Assembly: GCF_900107285.1 (NCBI RefSeq)
Contig: NZ_FNPK01000011.1
Coordinates: 58,672-122,671 of the forward strand
Source: Acinetobacter kyonggiensis
GTDB lineage: Bacteria; Pseudomonadota; Gammaproteobacteria; Pseudomonadales; Moraxellaceae
Length of the DNA: 64,000 nt
Direction of reading: 5' to 3'
In this document: positions 56,377-64,000 of the stretch, piece after piece
Position numbering within the stretch: the stretch's first letter is position 1
Layout: every line of letters begins with the position of its first letter
The notes under the pieces: generated by a model
The model's database searches: none
The model's input: only the letters and a program-made list of their open reading frames with translations
Told to the model about the DNA's origin: nothing
Program-made: the position numbers and the translations under genes

Positions 56377-56943
56377 TTAAACGGCCATGAGTTCCAATTG
56401 AATTAACTGATAAACACGTTTCCAGTATTCCTCAATATTGACCGAATTTTTATCAATTTGTGCTTGTATCGTCATCCCATCGAGAATACTAGTCAAAAGT
56501 ACAGCCAACTGAAGTGGCTGTTTTATTGCCAACTGCTCTAAAGCAAAACGGATTCTTTCGAGCAACCACTCTTTATATTCTATAGCGGGTTGCATGGTTG
56601 ATGGATATATTTTAGAAACTTCTTCAACGGCCTTCTGAAACATACACCCATTGAAATCTTCCATATGAAACCATGCCTGATACCAAAAAAAGATGGTTTT
56701 TACATGTGCTAGATAGTCATTGTAGTCACATTTAGCAATCGCGGCATCTAAAGACTCTTGTAGATTCATATTTCTACGATGCAGGCATTCCTCAATCAGT
56801 TTCGCCTTAGATGGAAAATATTTATAGAATGTCATTTTCGCAACGCCAGATTCACTAATAATCCGATCGATCCCAATTGAATTATAACTGTAAGAATTAA
56901 AAAGATGCAGTGCAGTATTAATTATGTCGTCTTTTTTAGACAT
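56377..56943 (-). CDS. TetR/AcrR family transcription regulator
   Basis: A 188-residue TetR-family repressor. The N-terminal DNA-binding domain (about 5-50) reads IINTALHLFNSYSYNSIGIDRIISESGVAKMTFYKYFPSKAKLIEECL, a standard helix-turn-helix ending in FYKYFPSK. The C-terminal ligand domain is helical, with FFWYQAWFHMEDFNGCMFQKAVEE. The ligand is unknown. It is divergent from the haem-oxygenase-like gene at 57206, the usual geometry for a TetR regulator and its target, and has an 18-bp perfect palindrome in its own upstream region. Confidence 0.92.
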   Translation of the reverse strand: MSKKDDIINTALHLFNSYSYNSIGIDRIISESGVAKMTFYKYFPSKAKLIEECLHRRNMNLQESLDAAIAKCDYNDYLAHVKTIFFWYQAWFHMEDFNGCMFQKAVEEVSKIYPSTMQPAIEYKEWLLERIRFALEQLAIKQPLQLAVLLTSILDGMTIQAQIDKNSVNIEEYWKRVYQLIQLELMAV

Positions 56944-56996
56944 GTTACTTACCTACCAACCTTATTTTCATTGTATGATGAACCAAAATAAAATAG

Positions 56997-57014
56997 AAAA
57001 AGATGCATCTTTTT
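56997..57014. promoter_or_regulatory. 18-bp perfect palindrome in the tetR divergent region
   Basis: AAAAAGATGCATCTTTTT lies 54 bp upstream of the tetR ATG and about 190 bp upstream of the divergent gene. It may be the autoregulatory operator. It is unlike the AGAC-type palindrome at 56110-56123. Confidence 0.45.
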
Positions 57015-57205
57015 AATCATCTAGCGTAAATATGCACTAGCATAACATTTTTTGCATCATATTAAAAAAATTCATGTTTATCATTTATTACTATATTTAT
57101 TCTACAAGAGCAAATGTTTGAAATGAAAGTCTTTTATAAAAAATGGTGTAGCGTATTTATATTTTTTTTACTATGATTGAAAGATTCAAAGACTGACCTC
57201 CCCTT

Positions 57206-58045
57206 ATGAGTACACTTTCTTTCACTCAATCTGAAAATGCACGGCTTGAAGCTTTGAGTTTTATTAAAAAGTCTATTCCGGCAACCTTATGGAACAAGCA
57301 TGTTCATGAGGTTCAGCAACTTAAACAAAAGTGCCTACAACATCCGTTGTTTCAGCTTCCAATTTTAACGCGTCTTAACAGCCAAACTTTGTCTTTAGAC
57401 CAGTTAAAGTTCATTCATATCAATTATTTTACAGCCATTGTAAAAAACTTTACTGATACACTCAGCATGGTTATTTATCAAGCTTTACAATTGGAAAATC
57501 ATGAAAATATTCATGAAGTAGACCGTATTCATGCTAAGGCCTATGCGCGCTATTTATTATCACTCAACTTAATTGATGAGTTGGGTTTTAATACCTATGA
57601 GCTAAGTTTAAGTTCGCCAGCAAGATCTCATCTCGTTTACTTTATGGATTTACTGAAATTATTACAGGTTAACCCTTTAGATCCGAAACAGGTCGTTACG
57701 GAAGCCTATGATCTCAACCAATTCAATCAGCCACACCTACCTTCTTATAATAATTTATTGTTAATTTTAGCCTGTGCAGAATTACAGGTCATTAAATACA
57801 GTGAAGCACTCAGAATTAATTTAGAAAAATATGATGTGCAATTTACCTATGGATATTATGCCTGTCATGGTGTGGTAGATCACTCAGAAAAATTAGCCAA
57901 TGATGATAATCATGAAGATGATATTTGGGCCCTTCTGACTCAAAGTTACCACAGCTCTCAACAACATGACTATGAACAGTTACTTGAACAATACCTACAG
58001 CTTTGGCAAAACTTCTGGAGTAAAATGGATAAAATAACAACATAA
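57206..58045 (+). CDS. Haem-oxygenase-like iron-dependent enzyme (HDO/TenA-PqqC fold)
   Basis: A 279-residue all-helical protein that fits the 'iron-containing redox enzyme' branch of the haem-oxygenase-like fold. The clearest mark is the late-helix motif YYACHGVVDHSEK, whose His221, Asp225 and His226 match the HxxxD-type metal ligands of di-iron HDO enzymes such as UndA, BesC and SznF. An earlier helix, IHEVDRIHAKAY (His103, Glu104, His109), could give the other ligands (inference). Known members cleave fatty acids, oxidise amino acids or hydroxylate amines, so no reaction can be assigned. It is divergent from tetR and followed by a DUF2071 gene 279 nt downstream. Confidence 0.75.
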   Translation: MSTLSFTQSENARLEALSFIKKSIPATLWNKHVHEVQQLKQKCLQHPLFQLPILTRLNSQTLSLDQLKFIHINYFTAIVKNFTDTLSMVIYQALQLENHENIHEVDRIHAKAYARYLLSLNLIDELGFNTYELSLSSPARSHLVYFMDLLKLLQVNPLDPKQVVTEAYDLNQFNQPHLPSYNNLLLILACAELQVIKYSEALRINLEKYDVQFTYGYYACHGVVDHSEKLANDDNHEDDIWALLTQSYHSSQQHDYEQLLEQYLQLWQNFWSKMDKITT

Positions 58046-58324
58046 GCAATTATTTTTAAATATTTTTTATGATTAATAAAACACTGTATATTTGATTCAA
58101 AAGTCTGTTCGTTGTTTGAATAACTCTTTTCTAGGAACTATTCGGTTTTAAAATAATTTTGTATCGCCTACTCATAGTCGCAGTAGCCTTTTGCTTGCTT
58201 GTCTGAATTAGAAAAACGAAAGCTATTAAAAATGATAGGTGAATAATGCTTCAGCCTTTATTTACTCAGCAGTAAACTTTGTTTTATATTTACTCAACAA
58301 TTATAAATGTCCCAGATTAATTAA

Positions 58325-59113
58325 ATGACTTTTCCAAACTTAAATTTTCCAGATTTTCTGCATCCGCGCCCTCAACCTACTGGCCTTGATGTGCAATGCA
58401 AATTAAAACATTTTGCGTTGATTACTTATGCACTAGACCCAATTCGTTTTAAAGATATTATTCCAGAACGCTTTAAGCTGGACACCATTCAATATCAAGG
58501 GAAAGAACAGGCTTTAATGTCTGTTGTTCCATTTATAGATGTCGATTTTACTTCTGCGGTGTGCCCTTTTCCTAACTTCACTATGGGACAGACCAATTAC
58601 CGTGTTTATGTCATTGATCAGGAAACACAAGAACGCTGCGTCTGGTTTATTGGCACAACATTAGACTCTTGGACACTGATCGTGCCACGTTATTTGTGGC
58701 AGTTACCTTGGCATACTGCGATATTCGATTTTGACTGCCATCAAGATTCCGATGGCTTATACAGTCAGTATAAAATGCAGACTCAGTCTGAATGGGCCAG
58801 TGCTGAACTACAACTCACCCAATCACATGAAAACCCATGGCACTATGAAGGCTTCCCCAATTTAGAAACTTACTTAGTCTATTTAACCCACCCACTTGCG
58901 GGCTTTTACCATCGCAGAGACGGTAAATTAGGTACTTATCGTGTTTGGCATGCGCGTCTACAAGCGAAGCCAGCAAAGCTACTTCATGCAAAATTTGATC
59001 TTTTAGACCGTATGAATCTGGTATCTTTCGAGAATCAGTTAAATCCCTATAGTGTACTGATTGAACCAATCAATGAATTTACGATTTATCTTCCTCCTCG
59101 CGTTATTCAATAG
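58325..59113 (+). CDS. DUF2071 (YqjF-like) family protein
   Basis: A 262-residue cytoplasmic protein of the DUF2071 type, related in fold to acetoacetate decarboxylase. Matching stretches are ALITYALDPIRFKDIIPERFKLDT near the N-terminus, QALMSVVPFIDVDF, TNYRVYVIDQETQERCVWFIGTTLD and, near the C-terminus, YHRRDGKLGTYRVWHARL. The catalytic Lys of acetoacetate decarboxylase cannot be placed with confidence, so activity is unknown. It follows the HDO gene on the same strand after 279 nt without an evident terminator and may share its regulation. Confidence 0.72.
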   Translation: MTFPNLNFPDFLHPRPQPTGLDVQCKLKHFALITYALDPIRFKDIIPERFKLDTIQYQGKEQALMSVVPFIDVDFTSAVCPFPNFTMGQTNYRVYVIDQETQERCVWFIGTTLDSWTLIVPRYLWQLPWHTAIFDFDCHQDSDGLYSQYKMQTQSEWASAELQLTQSHENPWHYEGFPNLETYLVYLTHPLAGFYHRRDGKLGTYRVWHARLQAKPAKLLHAKFDLLDRMNLVSFENQLNPYSVLIEPINEFTIYLPPRVIQ

Positions 59114-59118
59114 CATTC

Positions 59119-59147
59119 AACAATGAGAGTATGCCGCTCTCATTGTT
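59119..59147. terminator. Hairpin between the DUF2071 and CDF transporter genes
   Basis: AACAATGAGAG pairs perfectly with CTCTCATTGTT over a 7-nt loop between two converging stops; it touches the CDF stop. Only a short T-run follows. Confidence 0.65.
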
Positions 59148-59788
59148 TATGGGCATTCCTCGACTAGATTGATACGCTTACTTGCCTGTCGCTCTTTCAT
59201 GGCTTTTTGAATTACCTGATAACCACCAGTCAATCCTAGAATCGACATCACCAAAGCCACCATTAAATCTGGAATTAAGCTTCCTGTTCCAAACACACCC
59301 ACCGCAGCGAAAATTACAGCTACATTTCCAATCGCGTCATTACGGCTACAGAGCCATACCGACTGCATATTCGAGTCCCCATCTCGAAAGGCATATAAAA
59401 ATAAGGCTGAAATAACATTCGCAATTAAAGCCAAAACCCCAATTGCGCCCATCGTAATTGCTTCAGGTGGAATTCCTTGTACATAGGCATAAGTCGTTTT
59501 TCCAATGACAACCAGACCAAACAGTGCCATTGTTGCACCTTTGAGCAATGCAACGGTCGCACGCCAATACAAACTTGCCCCCAGCACAGCCAACGAAATA
59601 GCATAATTCATGGCATCACCAAAGAAATCGAGCGAATCTGCCCAAAGTGCGGATGAATGTGCATAGGCTCCACCAATTAATTCAATCACAAACATGGCAG
59701 CATTAATAAACAATGCAATCCACAACGCTGTTCTAAATTTACTGTTCGGTTTTTGTGGTGCTGGGGTAGGACTGCAAGAACATGCCAT
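59147..59788 (-). CDS. Cation diffusion facilitator family heavy-metal exporter
   Basis: A 213-residue inner-membrane protein with six predicted helices, of the short cation-diffusion-facilitator type. The first transport motif is ADSLDFFGDAMNYAISL (a DxxxD in place of the HxxxD of ZitB/YiiP zinc pumps) and the second is SRNDAIGNVAVIFAA. There is almost no C-terminal cytoplasmic domain. The N-terminus MACSCSPTPAP offers two cysteines as a soft-metal contact. It is divergent from a CadR/PbrR-type MerR gene, which suggests Cd, Pb, Zn or Co export. GGAG stands 7 nt before the ATG at 59788; the frame runs 16 codons further upstream through the promoter. Confidence 0.85.
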   Translation of the reverse strand: MACSCSPTPAPQKPNSKFRTALWIALFINAAMFVIELIGGAYAHSSALWADSLDFFGDAMNYAISLAVLGASLYWRATVALLKGATMALFGLVVIGKTTYAYVQGIPPEAITMGAIGVLALIANVISALFLYAFRDGDSNMQSVWLCSRNDAIGNVAVIFAAVGVFGTGSLIPDLMVALVMSILGLTGGYQVIQKAMKERQASKRINLVEECP

Positions 59789-59830
59789 GTGATTACTCCA
59801 TTTCAATTTACATTTATTTGTATTATGCTG

Positions 59831-59861
59831 ATTCAAAACTATGGAGTAACTCCAAGGTCAA
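59831..59861 (-). promoter_or_regulatory. MerR-type operator/promoter with 19-bp spacer for the CDF gene
   Basis: On the minus strand TTGACC (59856-59861) and TTGAAT (59831-59836) are 19 bp apart. The spacer holds the near-perfect dyad ACTATGGAGT-A-ACTCCAAGGT. The long spacer with such a dyad is the hallmark of promoters untwisted by metal-bound MerR proteins. Confidence 0.85.
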
Positions 59862-59869
59862 GCACAAAA

Positions 59870-60283
59870 ATGAATACTATGAAAAATTATTTAATTCGTG
59901 ATCTATCCCAAAAAACACAATTGTCCACAGACACGATTCGTTTTTACGAGAAAAAACAGCTGATTCAACCCTGTTTCCGTGGTGACAATAACTATCGTTA
60001 TTATGATGAGGAGGCCTTAAAACGCTTAATTTTTATTAAACGCTGCCGTGCTTTAGATATGTCATTACAGGAAATTAGTCAGCTCGCTGAATTAGTCAAA
60101 CAGCCTCAAGCAGGTTGCCAAGTGGTTGATCAAATGATTGAACAGCACATTCAGCAAGTTGAAGAAAAGATTGCTGAATTACACACTTTTCACACGCAGC
60201 TCCAAGGCTTACGCAAGAGCTGTTCGAGTGATACCACCATTGATCATTGTCAAATTTTAAAGCAGTTAAAAGCGACTGAATAA
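59870..60283 (+). CDS. MerR family metal-responsive regulator (CadR/PbrR-like)
   Basis: A 137-residue MerR-family activator. The winged helix-turn-helix is YLIRDLSQKTQLSTDTIRFYEKKQLIQP with YRYYDEEALKRLIFIKRCRALDMSLQEI, followed by the long dimer helix (QMIEQHIQQVEEKIAELHTFHTQLQGLRKSC). Cysteines in CRALDM, AGCQVVDQ and near the C-terminus (KSCSSDTTIDHC) are placed like the metal-binding cysteines of CadR and PbrR, so Cd(II), Pb(II) or Zn(II) is the likely signal. It is divergent from the CDF exporter across an operator with 19-bp spacing. The start at 59870 has AAGG 12 nt upstream; 59879 is possible. Confidence 0.9.
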   Translation: MNTMKNYLIRDLSQKTQLSTDTIRFYEKKQLIQPCFRGDNNYRYYDEEALKRLIFIKRCRALDMSLQEISQLAELVKQPQAGCQVVDQMIEQHIQQVEEKIAELHTFHTQLQGLRKSCSSDTTIDHCQILKQLKATE

Positions 60284-60448
60284 GCGCTGTAGTTGAACAA
60301 AACCTTCGTTTGAACCACGAAACATGTGGACTAAGGCAATGAAGACTGCTATTTCAAGCAAAAGATCAATAATTGTCGTAAACAGCATCAGAAAAACCAG
60401 TCTAAAAGACGAATTTCGGTCTAAAAATGAAAATTTTGCAGTGCTCAT
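60266..60448 (-). CDS. Possible small membrane protein
   Basis: A 60-codon frame with one or two hydrophobic segments (LVFLMLFTTIIDLLLEIAVFIALVHMF) and an otherwise polar, basic sequence. It converges with and overlaps the merR gene by 18 nt. No Shine-Dalgarno sequence is visible before the ATG. It is unrecognised and may be fortuitous. Confidence 0.25.
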   Translation of the reverse strand: MSTAKFSFLDRNSSFRLVFLMLFTTIIDLLLEIAVFIALVHMFRGSNEGFVQLQRLFSRF

Positions 60449-61443
60449 ATTAAAAATAATGTGTTGTGATTATACAATTTTTGTAACATTTCAAACTTTT
60501 TTGATTAATTTTTGACGACTTAAATCTGCTTAATTCAACTCAAAAAGAGCATTGAAATGACGTTGGAGATGTTTAATACTTTACATAGATGCCTGCAATT
60601 TTTCTTCTTTAGACAATGCTAAATGCAATGCATCGACCTAACCGTCATGAACTTTTATCGCATTTCCCAAATAGAGTAGGCATGATTTTTGTGCCATCGA
60701 ATCGCAAAGCATAATTATCACTTCAAACTAAAACTGCTCACAGTCTTACATGTTTTTTACTGGATAAATTATTTGTAAAAACATTAAACTTTGCACGGTT
60801 CTTCAAGTCGAAAAATTAACTTTACCACTGGGTTGATTTCCTACATTGCACGCACCAAAACCTTGCGGCACAGGTGCTCAATAAAGCTTCTAATAAAATA
60901 TTGCGACCACTATTTCAGGCACATAAAAATAAAAAAATCATTTTTATTCTAACTGGTTAATCAAAATCGTTCAAAATTTCACAGCGCCTTAATTTCGTAC
61001 AATCAAGTCATAAAACCTTGTGCCGCTACAGGTTGTAAACAAAAAATTCGTATAGATAACTCGATATGTAAACGGTCATAAAGCCACCACTCTTGGCGTC
61101 GATCTTGCAAATTTTGTGTTGAGCATAATAAGCTCAAATATCGTAATCTTTTGGCTAGCTGAGTTGCACAATTTGGGGCAAATTACACACATATCGTTCA
61201 ACCTATTTCACGCTCAGTCACAAAATATCTTACTGAGTTTAATCTGTAAGCGGTTTGAAAAAAGCAACCTGATCCACATGCAAGATCCTAACATAGCGGA
61301 ACATACATATTTTTATATACAACAACTCCAACCTAGCCAGATTCCTATGCGAGTTTGATGAAATCCGAGCTTTTTACTAGGTTGAATCATTTTTTTATAT
61401 CCCTACAATAAAGACATATTTTTTGTATGCCTTTGTTTAATTC
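60449..61443. other. About 1 kb without an intact gene
   Basis: I find no complete gene here. Short coding-like pieces appear between stops: on the plus strand at about 61075-61115 a frame reads ATTLGVDLANFVLS, resembling the start of IS110-type transposases; on the minus strand near 61015-61115 and 60840-60900 other frames stay open for 20-35 codons. This looks like decayed sequence. A promoter for the downstream yegQ gene should be near the right end. Confidence 0.4.
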
Positions 61444-62841
61444 ATGACTATTTGCCACGTAACTGAACTCCTCTCTCCTGCTGGTTCACTTAAGAATATG
61501 CGTTATGCATTTGCTTATGGAGCCGATGCCGTTTATGCAGGTCAGCCACGTTATAGCTTACGTGTACGTAATAATGCATTTGATCATGACAACTTAAAAA
61601 TCGGTATTGCTGAGGCACATGCTTTAGGCAAAAAATTCTATGTGGTGGTCAACATTCAGCCGCACAACAGTAAACTGAAAAATTTTATTCGAGACCTTGA
61701 ACCTGTTGTTGCAATGCAACCTGATGCTTTGATTATGTCTGATCCGGGATTAATCATGATGGTGCGTGAACATTTTCCAGCAGTTTCGATTCACCTCTCT
61801 GTTCAAGCCAATGCGGTGAACTGGGCAACGGTAAAATTTTGGAAAAATATGGGCTTAACCCGTGTCATTTTGTCACGCGAATTATCTATCGATGAAATTG
61901 AAGAGATTAAACAGAACGTGCCTGATATGGAAATTGAAGTTTTCGTACATGGCGCACTCTGTATGGCTTATTCCGGTCGTTGCTTACTTTCAGGCTATAT
62001 GAATAAACGTGATGCAAATCAAGGCGCTTGCACCAATGCGTGTCGCTGGAAATATAATATTCACGAAGCAGCAGAAGATGCATCTGGGGATGTCATTCCA
62101 GTCCAACCACTGGAGACAGCATCTTGCTGCAATAATAAAGATGCCGATGAGCAACACGCCATAGAACAACACCAATTTGGCGAGCCGGTTTTATTACAAC
62201 GTAATGAAGAAGAAATGTTCGCTGCTGAAGAAGATGAACATGGCACTTACTTCATGAACTCTAAAGACTTACGTGCCGTTCAGCATGTCGATCGTTTAGC
62301 GAAAATGGGCATTCACTCATTAAAAATAGAAGGTCGTACCAAGTCTTACTTTTATTGCGCACGTACTGCACAAATTTATCGTAAGGCGCTTGATGATGCA
62401 CTGGCTGGTCAAGCTTTTGATCCAGCATTAATGAGTCAATTAGAAGGTTTAGCCAACCGTGGTTATACCGAAGGTTTTCTACGTCGTCATGTGCATAGTG
62501 AATATCAAAACTACGAAACGGGTTCATCACGTTTTGACCATCAACAGTTTGTGGGTGAGGTTTTAGAACGTCATGGCAACTATATTAAAATTGAAGTCAA
62601 AAACCGTTTTGACGTGGGTGATTCATTAGAACTCATGACCACTTCTGGCAACATCACTTTTACACTAACTGAAATTTTAGACAAGAAAGGTCATGCCATT
62701 TCTGAAGCCAAAGGCTCAGGTCATATCGTTGATATTCCTGTTCCCGCCGATGTCGATATGCACTATGCCCTACTCATTCGTAATCTACCACATTCAGTGC
62801 AAGACATTACAGCCGCTGCACTGGCATATGTCGCTGGCTAA
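61444..62841 (+). CDS. trhP: tRNA 5-hydroxyuridine synthase TrhP (YegQ, peptidase U32 family)
   Basis: A 465-residue U32-family protein closely following E. coli YegQ/TrhP (453 aa), which makes 5-hydroxyuridine at wobble position 34 on the way to cmo5U and needs prephenate and Fe-S metabolism. Signatures are ELLSPAGSLKNMRYAFAYGADAVYAG, LSVQANAVNW, VFVHGALCMAYSGRCLLSGYMNKRDANQGACTNACRWKY with its conserved cysteines, and SKDLRAVQHVDRLAKMGIHSLKIEGRTKSYFY. A variable acidic insert (about 210-265) contains an adjacent Cys pair. The ferredoxin gene yfhL follows 14 nt downstream, a likely electron donor by position (inference). Confidence 0.93.
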   Translation: MTICHVTELLSPAGSLKNMRYAFAYGADAVYAGQPRYSLRVRNNAFDHDNLKIGIAEAHALGKKFYVVVNIQPHNSKLKNFIRDLEPVVAMQPDALIMSDPGLIMMVREHFPAVSIHLSVQANAVNWATVKFWKNMGLTRVILSRELSIDEIEEIKQNVPDMEIEVFVHGALCMAYSGRCLLSGYMNKRDANQGACTNACRWKYNIHEAAEDASGDVIPVQPLETASCCNNKDADEQHAIEQHQFGEPVLLQRNEEEMFAAEEDEHGTYFMNSKDLRAVQHVDRLAKMGIHSLKIEGRTKSYFYCARTAQIYRKALDDALAGQAFDPALMSQLEGLANRGYTEGFLRRHVHSEYQNYETGSSRFDHQQFVGEVLERHGNYIKIEVKNRFDVGDSLELMTTSGNITFTLTEILDKKGHAISEAKGSGHIVDIPVPADVDMHYALLIRNLPHSVQDITAAALAYVAG

Positions 62842-62855
62842 ATCGAGATAAGAGC

Positions 62856-63110
62856 ATGGCTTTATTGATTACCCATCAATGTATTAATTGCGATATGTGT
62901 CTGCCTGAATGTCCTAACGAGGCCATCTTTGAAGGCAGTAAAGTATATGAGATTGATATAGATCGTTGTACCGAATGTGTCGGTTTTTATGAGCACCAAA
63001 CCTGTATTGCAGTATGTCCAATTGACTGCATTACGCCACATCCTGAGCACATAGAAACACAGGTGCAATTGATGGAAAAATTTAAAGGATTGAACTTATT
63101 TAAATCTTAA
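62856..63110 (+). CDS. yfhL: YfhL family 2[4Fe-4S] ferredoxin
   Basis: An 84-residue ferredoxin with two cluster motifs: CINCDMCLPECP and CTECVGFYEHQTCIAVCPIDC. The insertion between the second and third Cys of cluster II (CTECVGFYEHQTC) is the mark of the YfhL/Allochromatium-type ferredoxins, which have very low potentials. The gene follows trhP after 14 nt and probably forms an operon with it. The family is certain; the partner is inferred from position. Confidence 0.93.
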   Translation: MALLITHQCINCDMCLPECPNEAIFEGSKVYEIDIDRCTECVGFYEHQTCIAVCPIDCITPHPEHIETQVQLMEKFKGLNLFKS

Positions 63111-63203
63111 TATTTTCCATTGAGTTGGAATAATAATTGCTTAATTAAATAAAAAAAGCTTGGGAAAAGTAAAAAGATAAGCCCGAAAAATAAAAAAAAT
63201 TTA

Positions 63204-63383
63204 ATGCAACGGTAAATCTAAAGTGCTTGGGGACACTTTAGATTTACACATTGCAGATATAAAAAGGAACTTAGGGGTGAACCTCCAAAGTTCCAGTCAA
63301 ACAAGAATATTTGAGAAAAATAATAGTCAAATAACATGTGATGAAGAGGTTAAAGTGTTTGGGGACACTTTAACCTCTTTTTT
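63204..63383. repeat. Tandem hairpins with identical loop core between yfhL and ahpF
   Basis: Hairpin A (63212-63247) and hairpin C (63344-63379) each have a 14-bp perfect stem and an 8-nt loop, and share the core AAAGTG-(C/T)TTGGGGA-CACTTTA. Their outer stems differ in sequence (GTAAATC and AAGAGGT) but each is fully self-complementary. A also gains TGCAA/TTGCA outside a small bulge. Between them lies a third stem GGAACTT/AAGTTCC (about 63266-63294). A frame of 61 codons crosses the unit but merely reads the repeats. It may be the end hairpins of a small IS200/IS605- or REP-like element, or a structured RNA. Confidence 0.6.
63344..63383. terminator. Hairpin C: terminator between yfhL and ahpF
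   Basis: The 14-bp stem AAGAGGTTAAAGTG with its complement and an 8-nt loop is followed by six T residues, so it can terminate the trhP-yfhL transcript. The start of hairpin C lies about 230 nt past the yfhL stop. Confidence 0.7.
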
Positions 63384-63388
63384 ATTAT

Positions 63389-64000
63389 TTACTGCCCTGA
63401 ACGGATGATGTAATCAAAAGCCGACAATGACGCTTTGGCACCTTCACCTGTGGCAATGATGATTTGTTTGTATGGCACAGTGGTACAGTCACCCGCCGCA
63501 AACACACCTTTTACATTGGTTTCGTTACGGTCGTTAATCACAATTTCACCACGGTTTGAAAGCTCAACATTGGATGTTTTTAAGAAATCCGTATTTGGTA
63601 ATAAACCAATTTGTACAAAGATACCTGCCAATTCAATGCTATGTTCTACATCCGTAGCACGGTCTTTGTATTTAAGTGCCGTCACTTGTGAACCATCGCC
63701 CACGACTTCTGTCGAGAGTGCATTCATAATCACGGTGGTATTTGGCAAGCTGTTGAGTTTATCTTGTAGCACTTGGTCTGCACGCAGTTTGGTATCAAAC
63801 TCAACCAAAGTCACATGCTCAACAATCCCTGCAAGGTCAATCGCCGCTTCCACACCCGAATTACCCCCACCAATCACTGCAACACGTTTGCCTTTAAACA
63901 AGGGACCGTCACAATGTGGGCAGTACGCCACACCACGGGTTTTGTATTCTTGCTCACCCGGTACATTCATTTCTCTCCAACGTGCACCAGTCGATAAAAT
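63389..64000 (-). CDS. ahpF: Alkyl hydroperoxide reductase subunit F, truncated by window edge
   Basis: The C-terminal 200 or so residues of the flavoprotein that passes electrons from NADH to the peroxiredoxin AhpC. The thioredoxin-reductase-like domain shows the redox pair in [14 protein letters not shown], the NADH-binding [19 protein letters not shown] and the FAD-binding [32 protein letters not shown], which all match AhpF over TrxB. The frame stays open to the last base (reading [12 protein letters not shown]), so the ATG at 63970 is internal and the N-terminal part lies to the right. Confidence 0.94.
   Translation of the reverse strand: MLSTGARWREMNVPGEQEYKTRGVAYCPHCDGPLFKGKRVAVIGGGNSGVEAAIDLAGIVEHVTLVEFDTKLRADQVLQDKLNSLPNTTVIMNALSTEVVGDGSQVTALKYKDRATDVEHSIELAGIFVQIGLLPNTDFLKTSNVELSNRGEIVINDRNETNVKGVFAAGDCTTVPYKQIIIATGEGAKASLSAFDYIIRSGQ

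Noticed and set aside
61116..61358. 80-codon plus-strand ORF ahead of trhP
   Set aside because: No ribosome-binding site, no recognisable domain, and it lies in apparently decayed sequence.
63223..63408. 61-codon plus-strand ORF between yfhL and ahpF
   Set aside because: Its repeated GDTL words come from the two copies of the hairpin core; it runs into the end of ahpF and lacks a proper start.

Overview
The window looks like a stretch of Acinetobacter-type (Moraxellaceae, Gammaproteobacteria) chromosome. Base composition is AT-rich, and the protein and gene-order signatures fit: a tyrA-aroA fusion behind hisC and pheA, hisZ-purA, alaS-lysC-csrA, an OsmC-type gene divergent from a Vfr/CRP gene, PBP1b followed by a TPR lipoprotein of LpoP type, hemP with a Fur box, and the yegQ-yfhL pair. 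I recognise no rRNA, tRNA, CRISPR array, prophage or intact insertion sequence. Several automatic-looking upstream starts are GTG or TTG codons lying inside or beside the Shine-Dalgarno sequence of the true ATG; I moved those starts.

Layout. 1-16.7 kb: the 3' part of rlmKL, a DUF945 protein, clpB with a sigma-32-like promoter, OsmC/YhfA and Vfr, the aldo/keto reductase Tas, an M48 lipoprotein protease, hisZ-purA, an Lrp regulator divergent from azlCD, two unknown proteins and a GAPDH-family enzyme. 17-22.3 kb: alaS-lysC-csrA and rnhB. 22.3-28.4 kb: a MITE-like repeat, two paralogous exported cysteine proteins flanking a cytochrome b561, a purine permease with an adenine/adenosine deaminase, and yaaA. 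28.5-35.3 kb: an alpha/beta hydrolase, a DUF2147 protein, then the aromatic/histidine block pheA-hisC-tyrA/aroA. 35.7-43.7 kb: acyl-CoA ligase, PfpI protein, acyl-CoA dehydrogenase, dctA, ybiB, DUF1315 and nadK. 44.1-53 kb: mrcB-lpoP, Nudix/ThiE fusion, hemP, a QseBC-like two-component system with its BOF protein, and an orphan GspE/PilB-type ATPase. 53-64 kb: MgtC/DUF4010 membrane protein, trmO, fpr, a TetR regulator divergent from a heme-oxygenase-like gene followed by a DUF2071 gene, a CDF transporter divergent from a CadR/PbrR-type MerR regulator, about 1.1 kb without an intact gene, yegQ-yfhL and the 3' part of ahpF.

The least explained material is intergenic. A short unit at 56070-56332 has a good sigma-70 promoter, a TetR-like palindrome at the expected start site, three nested or successive hairpins and a terminator, but no ORF; it is a candidate structured small RNA. 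At 63204-63383 two long hairpins share the same loop and inner stem but have different, still complementary outer stems. A 297-bp element with 19-bp terminal inverted repeats at 22357-22653 separates a gene from its own terminator. Other unexplained signals are perfect inverted repeats ahead of csrA and the purine permease, and terminator-like hairpins placed just ahead of hisZ and the deaminase gene.
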